This document shows positions 25,613-34,159 of a stretch of 64,000 bases of DNA, one piece after another. A program made the translations under genes and the position numbers. The DNA comes from Haloferax prahovense DSM 18310 (GTDB taxonomy: Archaea > Halobacteriota > Halobacteria > Halobacteriales > Haloferacaceae), in assembly GCF_000336815.1 (NCBI RefSeq), contig NZ_AOLG01000056.1, positions 62,525 through 126,524 of the forward strand, written 5' to 3'. Below the pieces are notes generated by a model. It was not told the origin of the DNA. It ran no database searches and saw only the letters and a program-made list of their open reading frames with translations. Within the stretch, counting starts at the first letter, position 1; the number at the start of each line of letters is the position of its first letter.

Positions 25613-26260
25613 ATGGTCGCTTCCACCGCCCAGCGAATCGCAGAGTCGGGTATTGTCGCAATCGTCCGCGGGACCGACCCCGAGACGGCGATCGAGACGG
25701 TCGACGCGCTCCGCCGCGGTGGCGTCTCGACGGTCGAGATAACCGCGAACACCGAGGGCGTCCTCGACATGATTCGAGACGTGTCGGAGTCCTTCGCGGC
25801 CGACGAGGTGACCGTCGGCGCGGGGACCGTCCTCGACGCGGCGACGGCGCGGGCGGCGACCCTCGCCGGTGCGGAGTTCATCGTCACGCCGTCGTTCGAC
25901 GAAGGCGTCGTCGAAGCCGCGAACCGCTACGGCGCGCCCTCGCTCGTCGGTATCTCTACGCCAACCGAAGCCGTCAACGCCTTCCAAGCCGGCGCGGACA
26001 TGGTGAAAGTGTTCCCCGCCGGCACGCTCGGACCGGGGTTTGTCTCGGCACTCGGCGGCCCTCTCGGCCACATCCCGACCGTCCCGACCGGCGGGGTCGG
26101 ACTGGACAACGTCGGCGAGTTCTTCGACGCGGGCGCGACAGCCGTCGGCGTCGGGAACGCCATCGTCGACGCCGAGGCCATCGCTCGCGGCGAGTTCGGC
26201 GTTATCGAAGCGAACGCCCGCGCGTTCAGAGAGGCTGTCGTGGCCGCACGGGCTGAGTAG
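25613..26260 (+). CDS. KDPG (2-keto-3-deoxy-6-phosphogluconate) aldolase
   Basis: Class I aldolase of 215 aa cleaving KDPG to pyruvate and glyceraldehyde 3-phosphate. Visible active-site residues are Arg19 (AIVRG), Glu42 (VEITANT) and the Schiff-base Lys132 (DMVKVFPA), plus the phosphate loop GGV (PTGGVGLDN). Length and motifs match the bacterial-type Eda family. ATG at 25613 follows a TATA-like GGTTAAG by 24-30 bp. Divergently transcribed from the KDG kinase. Confidence 0.95.
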   Translation: MVASTAQRIAESGIVAIVRGTDPETAIETVDALRRGGVSTVEITANTEGVLDMIRDVSESFAADEVTVGAGTVLDAATARAATLAGAEFIVTPSFDEGVVEAANRYGAPSLVGISTPTEAVNAFQAGADMVKVFPAGTLGPGFVSALGGPLGHIPTVPTGGVGLDNVGEFFDAGATAVGVGNAIVDAEAIARGEFGVIEANARAFREAVVAARAE

Positions 26261-26461
26261 ACACCAGACCGGCTTCGATGGCCGGGACGACCGAACCGTC
26301 ACGCGTTCTGAACTGCACGAAACGAAAACGGAACCCAACGGTCGACACTGCTTCGGGACCGCGGGGAGGGTAGCGTTGCCACTCCCGACGCGGTGTTTCA
26401 CCGTCGGCTTCCGCTCTTACCTACGGTCGGGACGGTACCTCCGAGTCGTTCGCTCGACGCG

Positions 26462-26836
26462 TCACCGCTCGGCGACGACCTCGATTTCCACGTCGATGTC
26501 CACGGGGAGTTTCACGACCTCGACGGCGCTCCGTGCCGGATATGGTGCCGACATATACTCGCCGTAAACCTCGTTCACCTCGTCGTAGTAGCGCATGTCT
26601 TTGAGGAAGACGGTGGCTTTCACCACGTCCGCGAGCGACGACCCGCCGGCCTCCAGAATCGCCTCGACGTTCTCGAGGGTTCGCTTCGTCTGTTCCGCCG
26701 GCGTCCCGTCGACGACTTCGCCCGTTTCGGGGTCGACGGGTCCCTGTCCAGAGACGTAGAGTTTATCGCCGGAGACGACGCCCTGCGAGTACGGTCCGAT
26801 GCTGTCCGGTGCGTCCGCTGTGGTTAGTTCTTTCAT
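26462..26836 (-). CDS. RidA family reactive intermediate deaminase
   Basis: Complete RidA/YjgF protein of 124 aa. Family motifs are present: GPYSQGV near residue 14, SGQGP near 29, and YPARSAVEV with the conserved Arg102 that anchors imine substrates. It would hydrolyse enamines or imines, such as those from PLP enzymes, and form a cytoplasmic trimer. Last gene of the leftward sugar-acid cluster, 11 bp after the SDR gene, so it is probably co-transcribed. Confidence 0.93.
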   Translation of the reverse strand: MKELTTADAPDSIGPYSQGVVSGDKLYVSGQGPVDPETGEVVDGTPAEQTKRTLENVEAILEAGGSSLADVVKATVFLKDMRYYDEVNEVYGEYMSAPYPARSAVEVVKLPVDIDVEIEVVAER

Positions 26837-26847
26837 CGTTGATGTGG

Positions 26848-27690
26848 TTACTGCCGCGATGGTACTTCGTCCGCGTCGTACACTTCATTGATGAACGACG
26901 TCGAGAGACTCGTCGTGAGGCCGCCGTCGAGGACGACGTTCTCGCCGGTGATGAAACTGGACAGCTCGGATGCGAGGAACAGCGAGGTGTCCGCGACCTC
27001 ACGCGGCGTCCCGAAGCGACCAAGCGGGTACTGGTCGAGCCAGCCTTCGCGCGCGTTCGAATCGCCCGTTCGGCCCTCTGTGTTCTCCATCTCCTCGCGC
27101 CTGCTCGCGGTTTCTATCGTCCCTGCGGAGATAACGTTCGAGCGAACACCGTGTTGGCCGTAGTGGGCCGCGATGTTTCGCGACATCGCGAGGAGACCGC
27201 TTTTCGCCTCCGAGTAGCCGGACAGACCGATGCCGAAGAGCCCGTTGACCGAGCCCATGTGGACCATCGAGCCTCCGCCGGCGGCGACCATGGCCGGGAG
27301 GACCTCCTTGCTCAGGAGGAACTGGCTCTTGAGGTTCAGGTCGACCATCCGCTCGAACGTCTCCTCGTCGCAGCGGTGCGCCACGTTCGCGGACTCGTCC
27401 GACCCGCCAGCGTTGTTCACCAGCACCTTGACCTCGCCGAACTCGTCGAGCGCGGTATCGACGAGGCTTCGAACCTCGTCGCGGGCGGTCACGTCGCATT
27501 CGACCGGAACGACCCGGCCGTCGTGTGCGGCGGTGAGTTCCTCGGCGACCGGTCTCACGTCGTCCAACGAGCGCGAGCAGATGGCGACGTCTCCGCCAGC
27601 CTCCGCGAATCGCGCCGCGATTTCGCGACCGATACCTCGAGAGGCACCGGTTACGATTGCCGGACGGTCTCGTAGTGATAACTCAACCAT
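26848..27690 (-). CDS. SDR family oxidoreductase
   Basis: Short-chain dehydrogenase of 280 aa: TGASRGIG near residues 14-21, NNAG, active-site Ser in MGSVNG and YSEAK catalytic pair. It resembles glucose 1-dehydrogenase/3-oxoacyl reductase-type SDRs; substrate is unknown. An insert near residues 200-225 (ENTEGRTGDSNAREGWLDQY) lies in the substrate loop. ATG at 27690 (MVELSLRDRPAIVTG) starts right at the first strand. Lies between RidA and the enolase-superfamily gene in one leftward run, suggesting a sugar-derived substrate. Confidence 0.9.
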   Translation of the reverse strand: MVELSLRDRPAIVTGASRGIGREIAARFAEAGGDVAICSRSLDDVRPVAEELTAAHDGRVVPVECDVTARDEVRSLVDTALDEFGEVKVLVNNAGGSDESANVAHRCDEETFERMVDLNLKSQFLLSKEVLPAMVAAGGGSMVHMGSVNGLFGIGLSGYSEAKSGLLAMSRNIAAHYGQHGVRSNVISAGTIETASRREEMENTEGRTGDSNAREGWLDQYPLGRFGTPREVADTSLFLASELSSFITGENVVLDGGLTTSLSTSFINEVYDADEVPSRQ

Positions 27691-27741
27691 AGCGTGCGCA
27701 CCGATGTGGTCGGAGCTATTCAACCTTGCTATGGTGTTGCA

Positions 27742-28908
27742 CTATATTCGGTACGCTTCGACGGCGTCTCGGTCGACCGAGATTCCGAGGCCGGGTCCGC
27801 GCGGTGCGGGGAGACAGCCGTTTTCAACTTCGAACGGCTCCGCGATGACGTCGCCCTCCCACGCGTAGTACGTCGAGTCCGGGGGGAGCGAAAAGCCCGG
27901 TATCCCGCTTACGGCGTGGAGAATCGCCGCCGTCCGAATCCCGAGGTCGAACGCACAGTGGTGAGTGAACGGCACGCCGGCGTCTTCGAGTATCGCCGCC
28001 TGTTGACGGATACCGCTGATGCCGCCGGCCGGGGTGAGGTCGATAACGCCCACGTCCATCGCACCGGCCTCGACGAGCGAAGAGATGTTGTGTGGTACGT
28101 AGGTGTCCTCATTCGGGGCGATGGGCTGCCGAAGGCGCTGTCGCAATCGTGCGAGCGACACGTGGGAGTCCACCCGAATCGGCTGTTCGAGGTACTGCAG
28201 GTAGATACCTTCGTCTTCGAGCATCGCGCCGACGCGAACTGCCTGGTCGAGCGTCCAACCCTGGTTCGGGTCGAGGCGGAACTCCAGTTGTCCGTCCGTC
28301 TCGTCGTGCATCGCCTTGATCCGCGCAACGTCCTGTCGCCAGTCCCTCCCCGCTTTCGTCTTGAGCACGTCGAAGCCGGCGTCTAGTGCCTCACGGGCCT
28401 TCACGCGAGACTCCTCGGGCGGCAGGATTCCGAGACAGAACGCGACCGGGACTGGTCCGGGGGTCCGGGTGCCGTCGGCCACGTGGGACCTGTGCTGGAG
28501 CGTGCTCTGGGTCGGCGCGGTCCAGCCGCCGAGCAGTTCGTACACGGGTCGGTCGAGCGCTTTCCCTACGATGTCCCAACAGGCCGTTTCGACGGCGGAA
28601 AAGAACATATCGACGTTCGTGTACTCGACGAACACCTGTCGGCGAAGGCGTTCGATTTCGAACGGCGATTGACCGACGACCATCGGCCCGATACCGTCTT
28701 CGATGAGCGACTCGGTCGCCGTCGGCGAGAGAAACACGCGCATCTCGCCCCAGCCTTCGATACCCTCGTCGGTGTCGACGCGGACGAGCACGCGCTCCAT
28801 CGATTCGAGTTCGCCGTGATTCGTGGTGTACGGGGCGATTCCGAGATGCTCGTCGGTACTCGTTAGCGGAACGTCGACAGTAACCGCTGTCACGTCGGTT
28901 ATCTCCAT
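27742..28908 (-). CDS. Enolase-superfamily sugar-acid dehydratase (mandelate racemase/muconate lactonizing type)
   Basis: Protein of 388 aa with an N-terminal capping domain and a C-terminal modified TIM barrel. Candidate catalytic residues are the KxK motif (Lys183, Lys185), metal ligands Asp213 (RLDPNQGW), Glu241 (LEQP) and Glu267 (NEDTY), Asp290 and the His pair 316-317. This points to an aldonate dehydratase or related epimerase; which sugar acid cannot be read from the sequence. ATG at 28908 (MEITDVTAVTVDVPL) is the natural family start. It sits with an ABC sugar importer. Confidence 0.88.
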   Translation of the reverse strand: MEITDVTAVTVDVPLTSTDEHLGIAPYTTNHGELESMERVLVRVDTDEGIEGWGEMRVFLSPTATESLIEDGIGPMVVGQSPFEIERLRRQVFVEYTNVDMFFSAVETACWDIVGKALDRPVYELLGGWTAPTQSTLQHRSHVADGTRTPGPVPVAFCLGILPPEESRVKAREALDAGFDVLKTKAGRDWRQDVARIKAMHDETDGQLEFRLDPNQGWTLDQAVRVGAMLEDEGIYLQYLEQPIRVDSHVSLARLRQRLRQPIAPNEDTYVPHNISSLVEAGAMDVGVIDLTPAGGISGIRQQAAILEDAGVPFTHHCAFDLGIRTAAILHAVSGIPGFSLPPDSTYYAWEGDVIAEPFEVENGCLPAPRGPGLGISVDRDAVEAYRI

Positions 28909-28949
28909 ACAAACGCTTGTAGGGGGCGACAGTATGAAAGTATCGTTTG

Positions 28950-30098
28950 TTACAGACTCGCGTCCGTGGCCTCCCGAATCCACGACAGCGATCGCTCGGG
29001 CAGCAGCCCGTAGTTGTAGAACGAGACCCGCGGCACGTCGACGGCCCGTAGTGAGTCGACGATGTCGACGAGCGTGTCGCCGTCGTGTATCGCCGGGTGG
29101 CCCGGGAGGAGTCCGACGTGTAACGGTCTGTCATCGGTCACCGCATCGACGCTTCGATAGGCGTCTATCACCGCCTCACGTGAGGACTCATACGCTGGCA
29201 GACAGAAGTAGTCGACGTGCTCGGACAACTGGTCGAGGTCGGCCCCGACCATCCACTCGCGGCCGGGTTCGGGCGCGCCGACGTAGTATCCGAGCGGCGT
29301 CGACCCGCTCTCCGCGGACAACTCCGCGTAGAGCGTCGCCAGCGTTTCTTCGCGCACGTCGACGTAGTCGGCGACCGCGTCGTGCTCGCGGAGCCACAGC
29401 TCGGGTGAGAGTCCGTGCGGAACGGTTCCGTCGACGATTTCGTCGAGCGTCTGTGCGACGGTGTCCCGAGCTGAGTCGACGTCGACGCCCGCGTCCGACG
29501 CGGTTGCCCGACAGTGGTCGCAGAAACACAGTCCGAAGAGGAACTCACCGAGCGTTCCCAGCCGAGCGTGAATTTTCTGGTGGTGCCAACCGAATCCCGT
29601 CCCGTAGAAGTAGTCGAAGGTCTCGAGTTCGATTCGGTCGAAGTGGGCCGAGTCGGTCAGGTCGCGGACGAGTCCGATGAGGTACTCCTGTACGTCGGGG
29701 TTCGTCGGGCAGAGGCCGAAGACGAGGTCGTCGCCGTGCGCGGAGGTCAGCGTCACGTCTCGGTGGCGCATCCCGAGCCGCGAGTTGTGGCAACCGACCG
29801 TCCACGAGTTCAACCGGACGTTCTCGAGGCCGTCGGCGATTTCAGCGACCCAGTCACCGGTCATCCCCTCGTACGGAACCGGTTCGAGGCGGCCGTAGCC
29901 GCCGCCAGGGCGGAAGTACGAGCTCGCGTGTGCGAAGAAGGTCCGTCGCTTCGGGTTGTGCGGCGCGAACGCCTGTACGGCGTGATAGTTCGTCGCGAGG
30001 GTCACCTCGTCGACGCCCAGTTCGGCGATGCGAGCGCCCGTCTCTCGTGGTCCCGTATCGAGCACGTCCCACGGGTACGCCCAGATAGCGAACTCCAT
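28950..30098 (-). CDS. Putative TIM-barrel glycoside-hydrolase-like protein, unknown family
   Basis: Soluble protein of 382 aa that I do not recognise by name. It starts with a strand (MEFAIWAYPWDVLD) and shows alternating strand/helix pattern typical of a beta/alpha barrel. Notable motifs: LATNYHA, RIELETFDYFYGTGFGWHH, LCFCDHCRA (Cys-x-Cys-x-x-Cys) and a C-terminal PLHVGLLPGHP. The cysteine cluster after a strand recalls poorly characterised glycosidase-like barrels in bacteria. No signal peptide. It lies directly downstream of the ABC permeases (44-bp gap) and upstream of the dehydratase, so it may process the imported saccharide. Confidence 0.65.
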   Translation of the reverse strand: MEFAIWAYPWDVLDTGPRETGARIAELGVDEVTLATNYHAVQAFAPHNPKRRTFFAHASSYFRPGGGYGRLEPVPYEGMTGDWVAEIADGLENVRLNSWTVGCHNSRLGMRHRDVTLTSAHGDDLVFGLCPTNPDVQEYLIGLVRDLTDSAHFDRIELETFDYFYGTGFGWHHQKIHARLGTLGEFLFGLCFCDHCRATASDAGVDVDSARDTVAQTLDEIVDGTVPHGLSPELWLREHDAVADYVDVREETLATLYAELSAESGSTPLGYYVGAPEPGREWMVGADLDQLSEHVDYFCLPAYESSREAVIDAYRSVDAVTDDRPLHVGLLPGHPAIHDGDTLVDIVDSLRAVDVPRVSFYNYGLLPERSLSWIREATDASL

Positions 30099-30142
30099 AG
30101 CGGGTCGTCACGCGGGTCGATAATAAATATACAGGAGGGCCG

Positions 30143-30988
30143 TTACTCCTTGACTGCGCCGGCGGTCATCCCCGCCACGATGTACTGTTCGAGGAACGCG
30201 AACAGGACGAGGAGCGGGATGATACCGATGACCGAGACGGTGAGCATCATCCGCCAGTCGGTCTGGAGCGCGCCGACCATCGAGAAGACCCCGCGCGGGA
30301 TGTTGTACTTCCCGCTGTCGGTGAGGAACGTCAGCACGAACAGTAGCCGGTTCCACGCGTACAGGAACGTGTAGGTGATGCTGGCGACCAGCGCGGGTTT
30401 GGTCAGCGGAAGAACAATCTTCGTGAGTACCTGTAACTGGCTGGCACCGTCGATGCGGGCGGACTCTTCCAGTTCGACGGGAACGGTCTTGAAGTAGCCG
30501 TAGAGCATCCAGATGTTGAACGGGAGGGTGAACGCCGCTGCGGGGACGATAACGGCCAGGTACGTGTTGAACAGTCCGAGTCGGCTGATGACGTCGAACA
30601 GCCCCACGATGAGCACCACGGGGGCGAACATCTGGACGACGAGGACGGCAAGCAGGAACGTCCGCTTGCCCACGAAGTCGTTCCGCGCGCAGGAGTACGC
30701 CGCGGGAATCGCGAGCAGAAGCGTCAGGACGACGGTTCCGAGCGAGATGACGAAACTGTTGGCGATCCAGAGGAGCACGTCGGTCTGCGTCCAGACGTCC
30801 ACGTACGCCCCGAGAGACGGCTGGGACGGCACGAGCGTCGCCGGCGCGGAGAATATCTCCGACTCCGGTTTGAACGTACTGGAGAACATCGCGTAGAACG
30901 GGAACATCATTATCCCGAGCAGGGCGATGAGCATGCCGTAGACTCTGACTCGGCGCAGTCCGCCCTCGTCGTGGCCTGCCATCGTCAC
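30143..30988 (-). CDS. ABC sugar transporter permease (MalG type)
   Basis: Permease of 281 aa with six membrane helices. The cytoplasmic EAA loop reads EESARIDGASQLQVLTKIVL and is the contact site for the ATPase. It overlaps the previous permease gene by 4 nt (GTGA at 30985-30988), so the GTG at 30988 is chosen; ATG at 30982 is the alternative. Pairs with the MalF-type permease upstream. Confidence 0.93.
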   Translation of the reverse strand: MTMAGHDEGGLRRVRVYGMLIALLGIMMFPFYAMFSSTFKPESEIFSAPATLVPSQPSLGAYVDVWTQTDVLLWIANSFVISLGTVVLTLLLAIPAAYSCARNDFVGKRTFLLAVLVVQMFAPVVLIVGLFDVISRLGLFNTYLAVIVPAAAFTLPFNIWMLYGYFKTVPVELEESARIDGASQLQVLTKIVLPLTKPALVASITYTFLYAWNRLLFVLTFLTDSGKYNIPRGVFSMVGALQTDWRMMLTVSVIGIIPLLVLFAFLEQYIVAGMTAGAVKE

Positions 30989-31923
30989 AGCTCCTCACCT
31001 CCGCGGGTGTAGACCCTGAGATAGACGACGGCGAACAGGAGCAACAGCAGGAACCCGATGACGCTGTAGGCGGCGCCGAGCCCGAGGTTCCCGTTCTGCA
31101 GGCCGACCTGGTAGATGTGTATCACCAGCGTCGCAGTCGTGCTAATCGGACCGCCGCCCGTCATCGTCCAGATAACGTCGAAGCTGACGAAGGTCCAAAT
31201 CGTCGAGAGGAGCGTCGCCATCAGGATGACGCTCTTGAGCTGTGGGAGCGTGATGTATCGGAACTGGTGCCACCGCTCGGCCCCGTCGATGGCCGCGGCC
31301 TCGTAGAGGTCCTGCGGAATCGACTGCAGACCCGCGAGGAAGATAATCGCCATGAACGGCGTACCGATCCAGATATCCGCCACGACGACGCCCAGCCACG
31401 CGATGTCTGGGTTCCCGAGAATTCCGATACCCTGCTCTATCACGCCGAGTTTGAGCAGGATGGCGTTGAGATAGCCGAACTGTGGATGCTCTATCCAGCG
31501 GAAGACGACCGCAGAGATGGCGTACGGAATTCCCCACGGGATGAGAAACGCCGTCCGGAAGAACTTCCGACCCCGAATGTCGCCCTTGAGGTGGACTGCG
31601 ATGAGCAGCCCGAGTAACGTCTTCCCGGCGACGCCGACCGCGACCCACCGTCCCGTTTGCCAGAGGAGACGGTAGAAGATGTCGCTGTTGAAGATGTCGA
31701 CGTAGTGTTGCAACCCGACGAACGTCTCGATAGTCGAATCGGCGGGAGATCGGTACAGCGACAGGCGGAACGTCTCCAGTATCGGGTACCCGACGACGGC
31801 GACGAGGAACACCGCAGCGGGCGCTATCAAGAGGTACGCGCGGCGATTCCGCTTGACGTGCGCGGCGGACTGTGCCAGTCGCGAATCGTCGCCTGTCTGG
31901 GTACGTTCTTCAGCGAGGCTCAT
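30985..31923 (-). CDS. ABC sugar transporter permease (MalF type)
   Basis: Permease of 312 aa with six membrane helices following an N-terminal polar segment (MSLAEERTQTGDDSRLAQS). EAA loop: YEAAAIDGAERWHQFRYITL. It follows the substrate-binding protein gene by 9 bp and overlaps the second permease by 4 nt, forming a coupled importer operon. Confidence 0.93.
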   Translation of the reverse strand: MSLAEERTQTGDDSRLAQSAAHVKRNRRAYLLIAPAAVFLVAVVGYPILETFRLSLYRSPADSTIETFVGLQHYVDIFNSDIFYRLLWQTGRWVAVGVAGKTLLGLLIAVHLKGDIRGRKFFRTAFLIPWGIPYAISAVVFRWIEHPQFGYLNAILLKLGVIEQGIGILGNPDIAWLGVVVADIWIGTPFMAIIFLAGLQSIPQDLYEAAAIDGAERWHQFRYITLPQLKSVILMATLLSTIWTFVSFDVIWTMTGGGPISTTATLVIHIYQVGLQNGNLGLGAAYSVIGFLLLLLFAVVYLRVYTRGGEEL

Positions 31924-31932
31924 ATCGTTGCA

Positions 31933-33288
31933 TTAGTTCATCGCGTCTTCGAGGTCACTCTGGGCGTCGTTCAAGGCCTTCTGCGGACTCTTCTGGTCGG
32001 CGAGCGCTTCCTGTATCGCTTGGACCATCCGGTCGTTGAACTGGCTGAAATTGCTGAGCTTCGGCCGGGCACGGGCGTACTGTCCCGCCTCGACGAACGG
32101 CCCCCAGTTCTTCGACTCGGAGAAGTACTCCCGTTCGCCGACCGCCTCGACGACCGGAAGGAAGCCCTTCTGCTTCGAGTACTGGAAGCGGCGCTCCTCG
32201 TCGAAATAGAAGCGAATGAGGTCTCGCGCGACGTCCTTGTGTTCGCTCTGGCTGAAGATGCCCAGGGTGTCGATGGTGAACAGGCTGTACCGGCCCGCGG
32301 GGCCCTCCGGGACCTGGACGATACCGTAGTCGAAGTCGACCTCGCCGTTCTCCTGTGACTCGGTTATGTTGAGCCCCGTGTACACGTGCCCGATGACCAT
32401 CCCGAGGTCGCCGTTCTCGAACAGTTGACGGATGTCCTGTCGGGTCGACGAGAGCGGCGAGGACTGCGTCACGCCGTGTTCGAGGTGGAGGTCGGTGTAG
32501 AACGAGAGCGCCTCGACGGCGCCGTCCGAGTTGACCACGGGCATCCCCTCGTCGTCGACAAGGTCGGCACCGTGCGACCAGTGGTAGTGGTAGTACTGCG
32601 ACCCCGTCTCGATGGCGTCGGCGCCGGCGAGGCCGAGCGCCGGGATATTCACCTCGTCGCTCTCGGTGAGGGCCTTCGCCGCCGCGAGCATGTCTTCCCA
32701 CGTGTCCAGCGCCGGGGTTTCCGGGTCGAGACCGGCGGCCTCGAACGCGTCTTTGTTGTAGTAGAGACACTTGTTCGACGCGGCCCACGGGACGCCGTAG
32801 TGCGAGCCGTTGTACATCGTGCCGTTGGCGACCCCCTCGGCGAACTTCTCGCCGAACTCGCCGTCCATCAGATCGTCGACCGGTTCGAGCGCGTCCTTCC
32901 CGACGAGTTGTGGAATCCACCGGGCGGGCCAACGGCTCACGTCCGGGGCCTGGCCGCCGTCGACTCGGTTGTTCACCGTTTGTCGTGCGTTGTCCCAGGT
33001 TACACTCGTGAACTCGACGTCGACGTCGTACTCCGACTCGAAGGCGGCGTTGTTCTCCTCGAAGAACTGCTTGATGTTGTCGCCGACCCCCATCGTGAGA
33101 AGTTGGACGCTCTGCGTGTCGTCCCCACTCTCACCGCTGCCCTCGCCATCGGAGCCGCTTTCGCTTCCGTCCCCGCCGCCGGTACAGCCGGCGACGGCGA
33201 TCATGCCACCAGCGCCGAGCGCTTGAAGGAGCCGCCGACGGTCCAGAGTCTGTCCGCTAGCTTCTTCTGTGGTATTCTCTCGCATCAT
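31933..33288 (-). CDS. ABC sugar transporter substrate-binding lipoprotein
   Basis: Extracellular solute-binding protein (family 1) of 451 aa. Tat motif DRRRLLQALG and lipobox AVAGC with Cys35, then an acidic Gly/Ser linker (GGGDGSESGSDGEGSGESGD). The mature part has the usual two-lobe pattern, including NGTMYNGSHYGVPWAASNKCLYYN and ENGDLGMVIGH. ATG at 33288 is chosen because TATATAAT-like sequence at 33307-33316 lies 20-28 bp upstream; 33285 is equally possible and 33309 would fall inside the promoter. It has its own promoter, unlike the permeases. Confidence 0.92.
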   Translation of the reverse strand: MMRENTTEEASGQTLDRRRLLQALGAGGMIAVAGCTGGGDGSESGSDGEGSGESGDDTQSVQLLTMGVGDNIKQFFEENNAAFESEYDVDVEFTSVTWDNARQTVNNRVDGGQAPDVSRWPARWIPQLVGKDALEPVDDLMDGEFGEKFAEGVANGTMYNGSHYGVPWAASNKCLYYNKDAFEAAGLDPETPALDTWEDMLAAAKALTESDEVNIPALGLAGADAIETGSQYYHYHWSHGADLVDDEGMPVVNSDGAVEALSFYTDLHLEHGVTQSSPLSSTRQDIRQLFENGDLGMVIGHVYTGLNITESQENGEVDFDYGIVQVPEGPAGRYSLFTIDTLGIFSQSEHKDVARDLIRFYFDEERRFQYSKQKGFLPVVEAVGEREYFSESKNWGPFVEAGQYARARPKLSNFSQFNDRMVQAIQEALADQKSPQKALNDAQSDLEDAMN

Positions 33289-33357
33289 CGCTACCAATTG
33301 CGCCCACATATATAATTGTTTTTATTCATATTTTATTTTCATTATGATTGTCGGGAC

Positions 33358-34158
33358 TCACGCGTTCTGTTCGTGAACCGCATCGAGCAGCGAGGCGAGC
33401 TCCTCGGCGATAATCGACCGAATCCGCTCTCCCTTCTCGGCGCTCGCCTCCTCGGGGAGTCCGATGGCACCCGTCTCGGAGTACGCGTCGAACGACCGGT
33501 AGACGCTCACCGAGCCCCCGTCGAGGAGGTCCTGTCCGCCCCAGCGGTACGACTCGTGTAGCGGTTCACCGTTCCGCGTGGACGAATCGCCGACGAGGTC
33601 GGGTCGGACCGCAAGCATGAGCGACGTTTCGAACTCGCCCCCGTGGGCCATCCCACCAGTCTCGGTGTCTCGAAGCGCCTCGATTCGGTCAGTCGCCAGC
33701 TCGAAGTAGGTCGTTCCGAGGACCTCGGCGTCGGTCTCGACGCCGACCGTGCTGACGACGGACCCGATGAGGGGACCGTTGCCGCCGTGGCCGTTGACGA
33801 ACAACACGGCGTCGAAGTCGTTTTGAAGTCCCGTGTTCGCGATGTCCTCGAGCGTCGCGCGAATCGTTTCGAAGTCTAACGACAGCGTCCCGCCGAAGGT
33901 GAGATGGTGCGGTGAGAACCCGCTCCAAACCGTCGGCGAGACGACGACCGGGAGACCGTCGGTCTGCTCGACCGCGGAATCGACCATCGCCTCGACCAGG
34001 AGGGAGTCGGTCACCACCGGCAGGTGTTCGCCGTGCTGTTCGATGCTCCCTACCGGAATCACCAGAACCGACCCCGGCTTCGCTCCAACCTCTCGAACCT
34101 CGGCCGCGGTCATTCCCGCCCACTCGTGCTCTCGTCGTCCGATTGAATCATACATCAT
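33358..34158 (-). CDS. Creatininase family amidohydrolase
   Basis: Metal-dependent hydrolase of 266 aa. Ligand pattern of the family is intact: Glu40, His42 and His45 in SIEQHGEHL, Asp51, the NGHGGN motif at 122-127 and Glu175 in HGGEFETS. Members open cyclic amides or act on formamides (creatininase, FAPy deformylase, mycofactocin MftE); the substrate here is unknown. It lies 1 bp downstream of the ABC ATPase gene, inside a saccharide import operon, which is an unusual setting for the family. Confidence 0.88.
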   Translation of the reverse strand: MMYDSIGRREHEWAGMTAAEVREVGAKPGSVLVIPVGSIEQHGEHLPVVTDSLLVEAMVDSAVEQTDGLPVVVSPTVWSGFSPHHLTFGGTLSLDFETIRATLEDIANTGLQNDFDAVLFVNGHGGNGPLIGSVVSTVGVETDAEVLGTTYFELATDRIEALRDTETGGMAHGGEFETSLMLAVRPDLVGDSSTRNGEPLHESYRWGGQDLLDGGSVSVYRSFDAYSETGAIGLPEEASAEKGERIRSIIAEELASLLDAVHEQNA

Positions 34159-34159
34159 G

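Noticed and set aside
25475..26401. Long open extension of the KDG kinase frame through the opposite strand of the KDPG aldolase gene
   Set aside because: It is antisense to a clear aldolase with all active-site residues; high-G+C genomes leave such frames open by chance.
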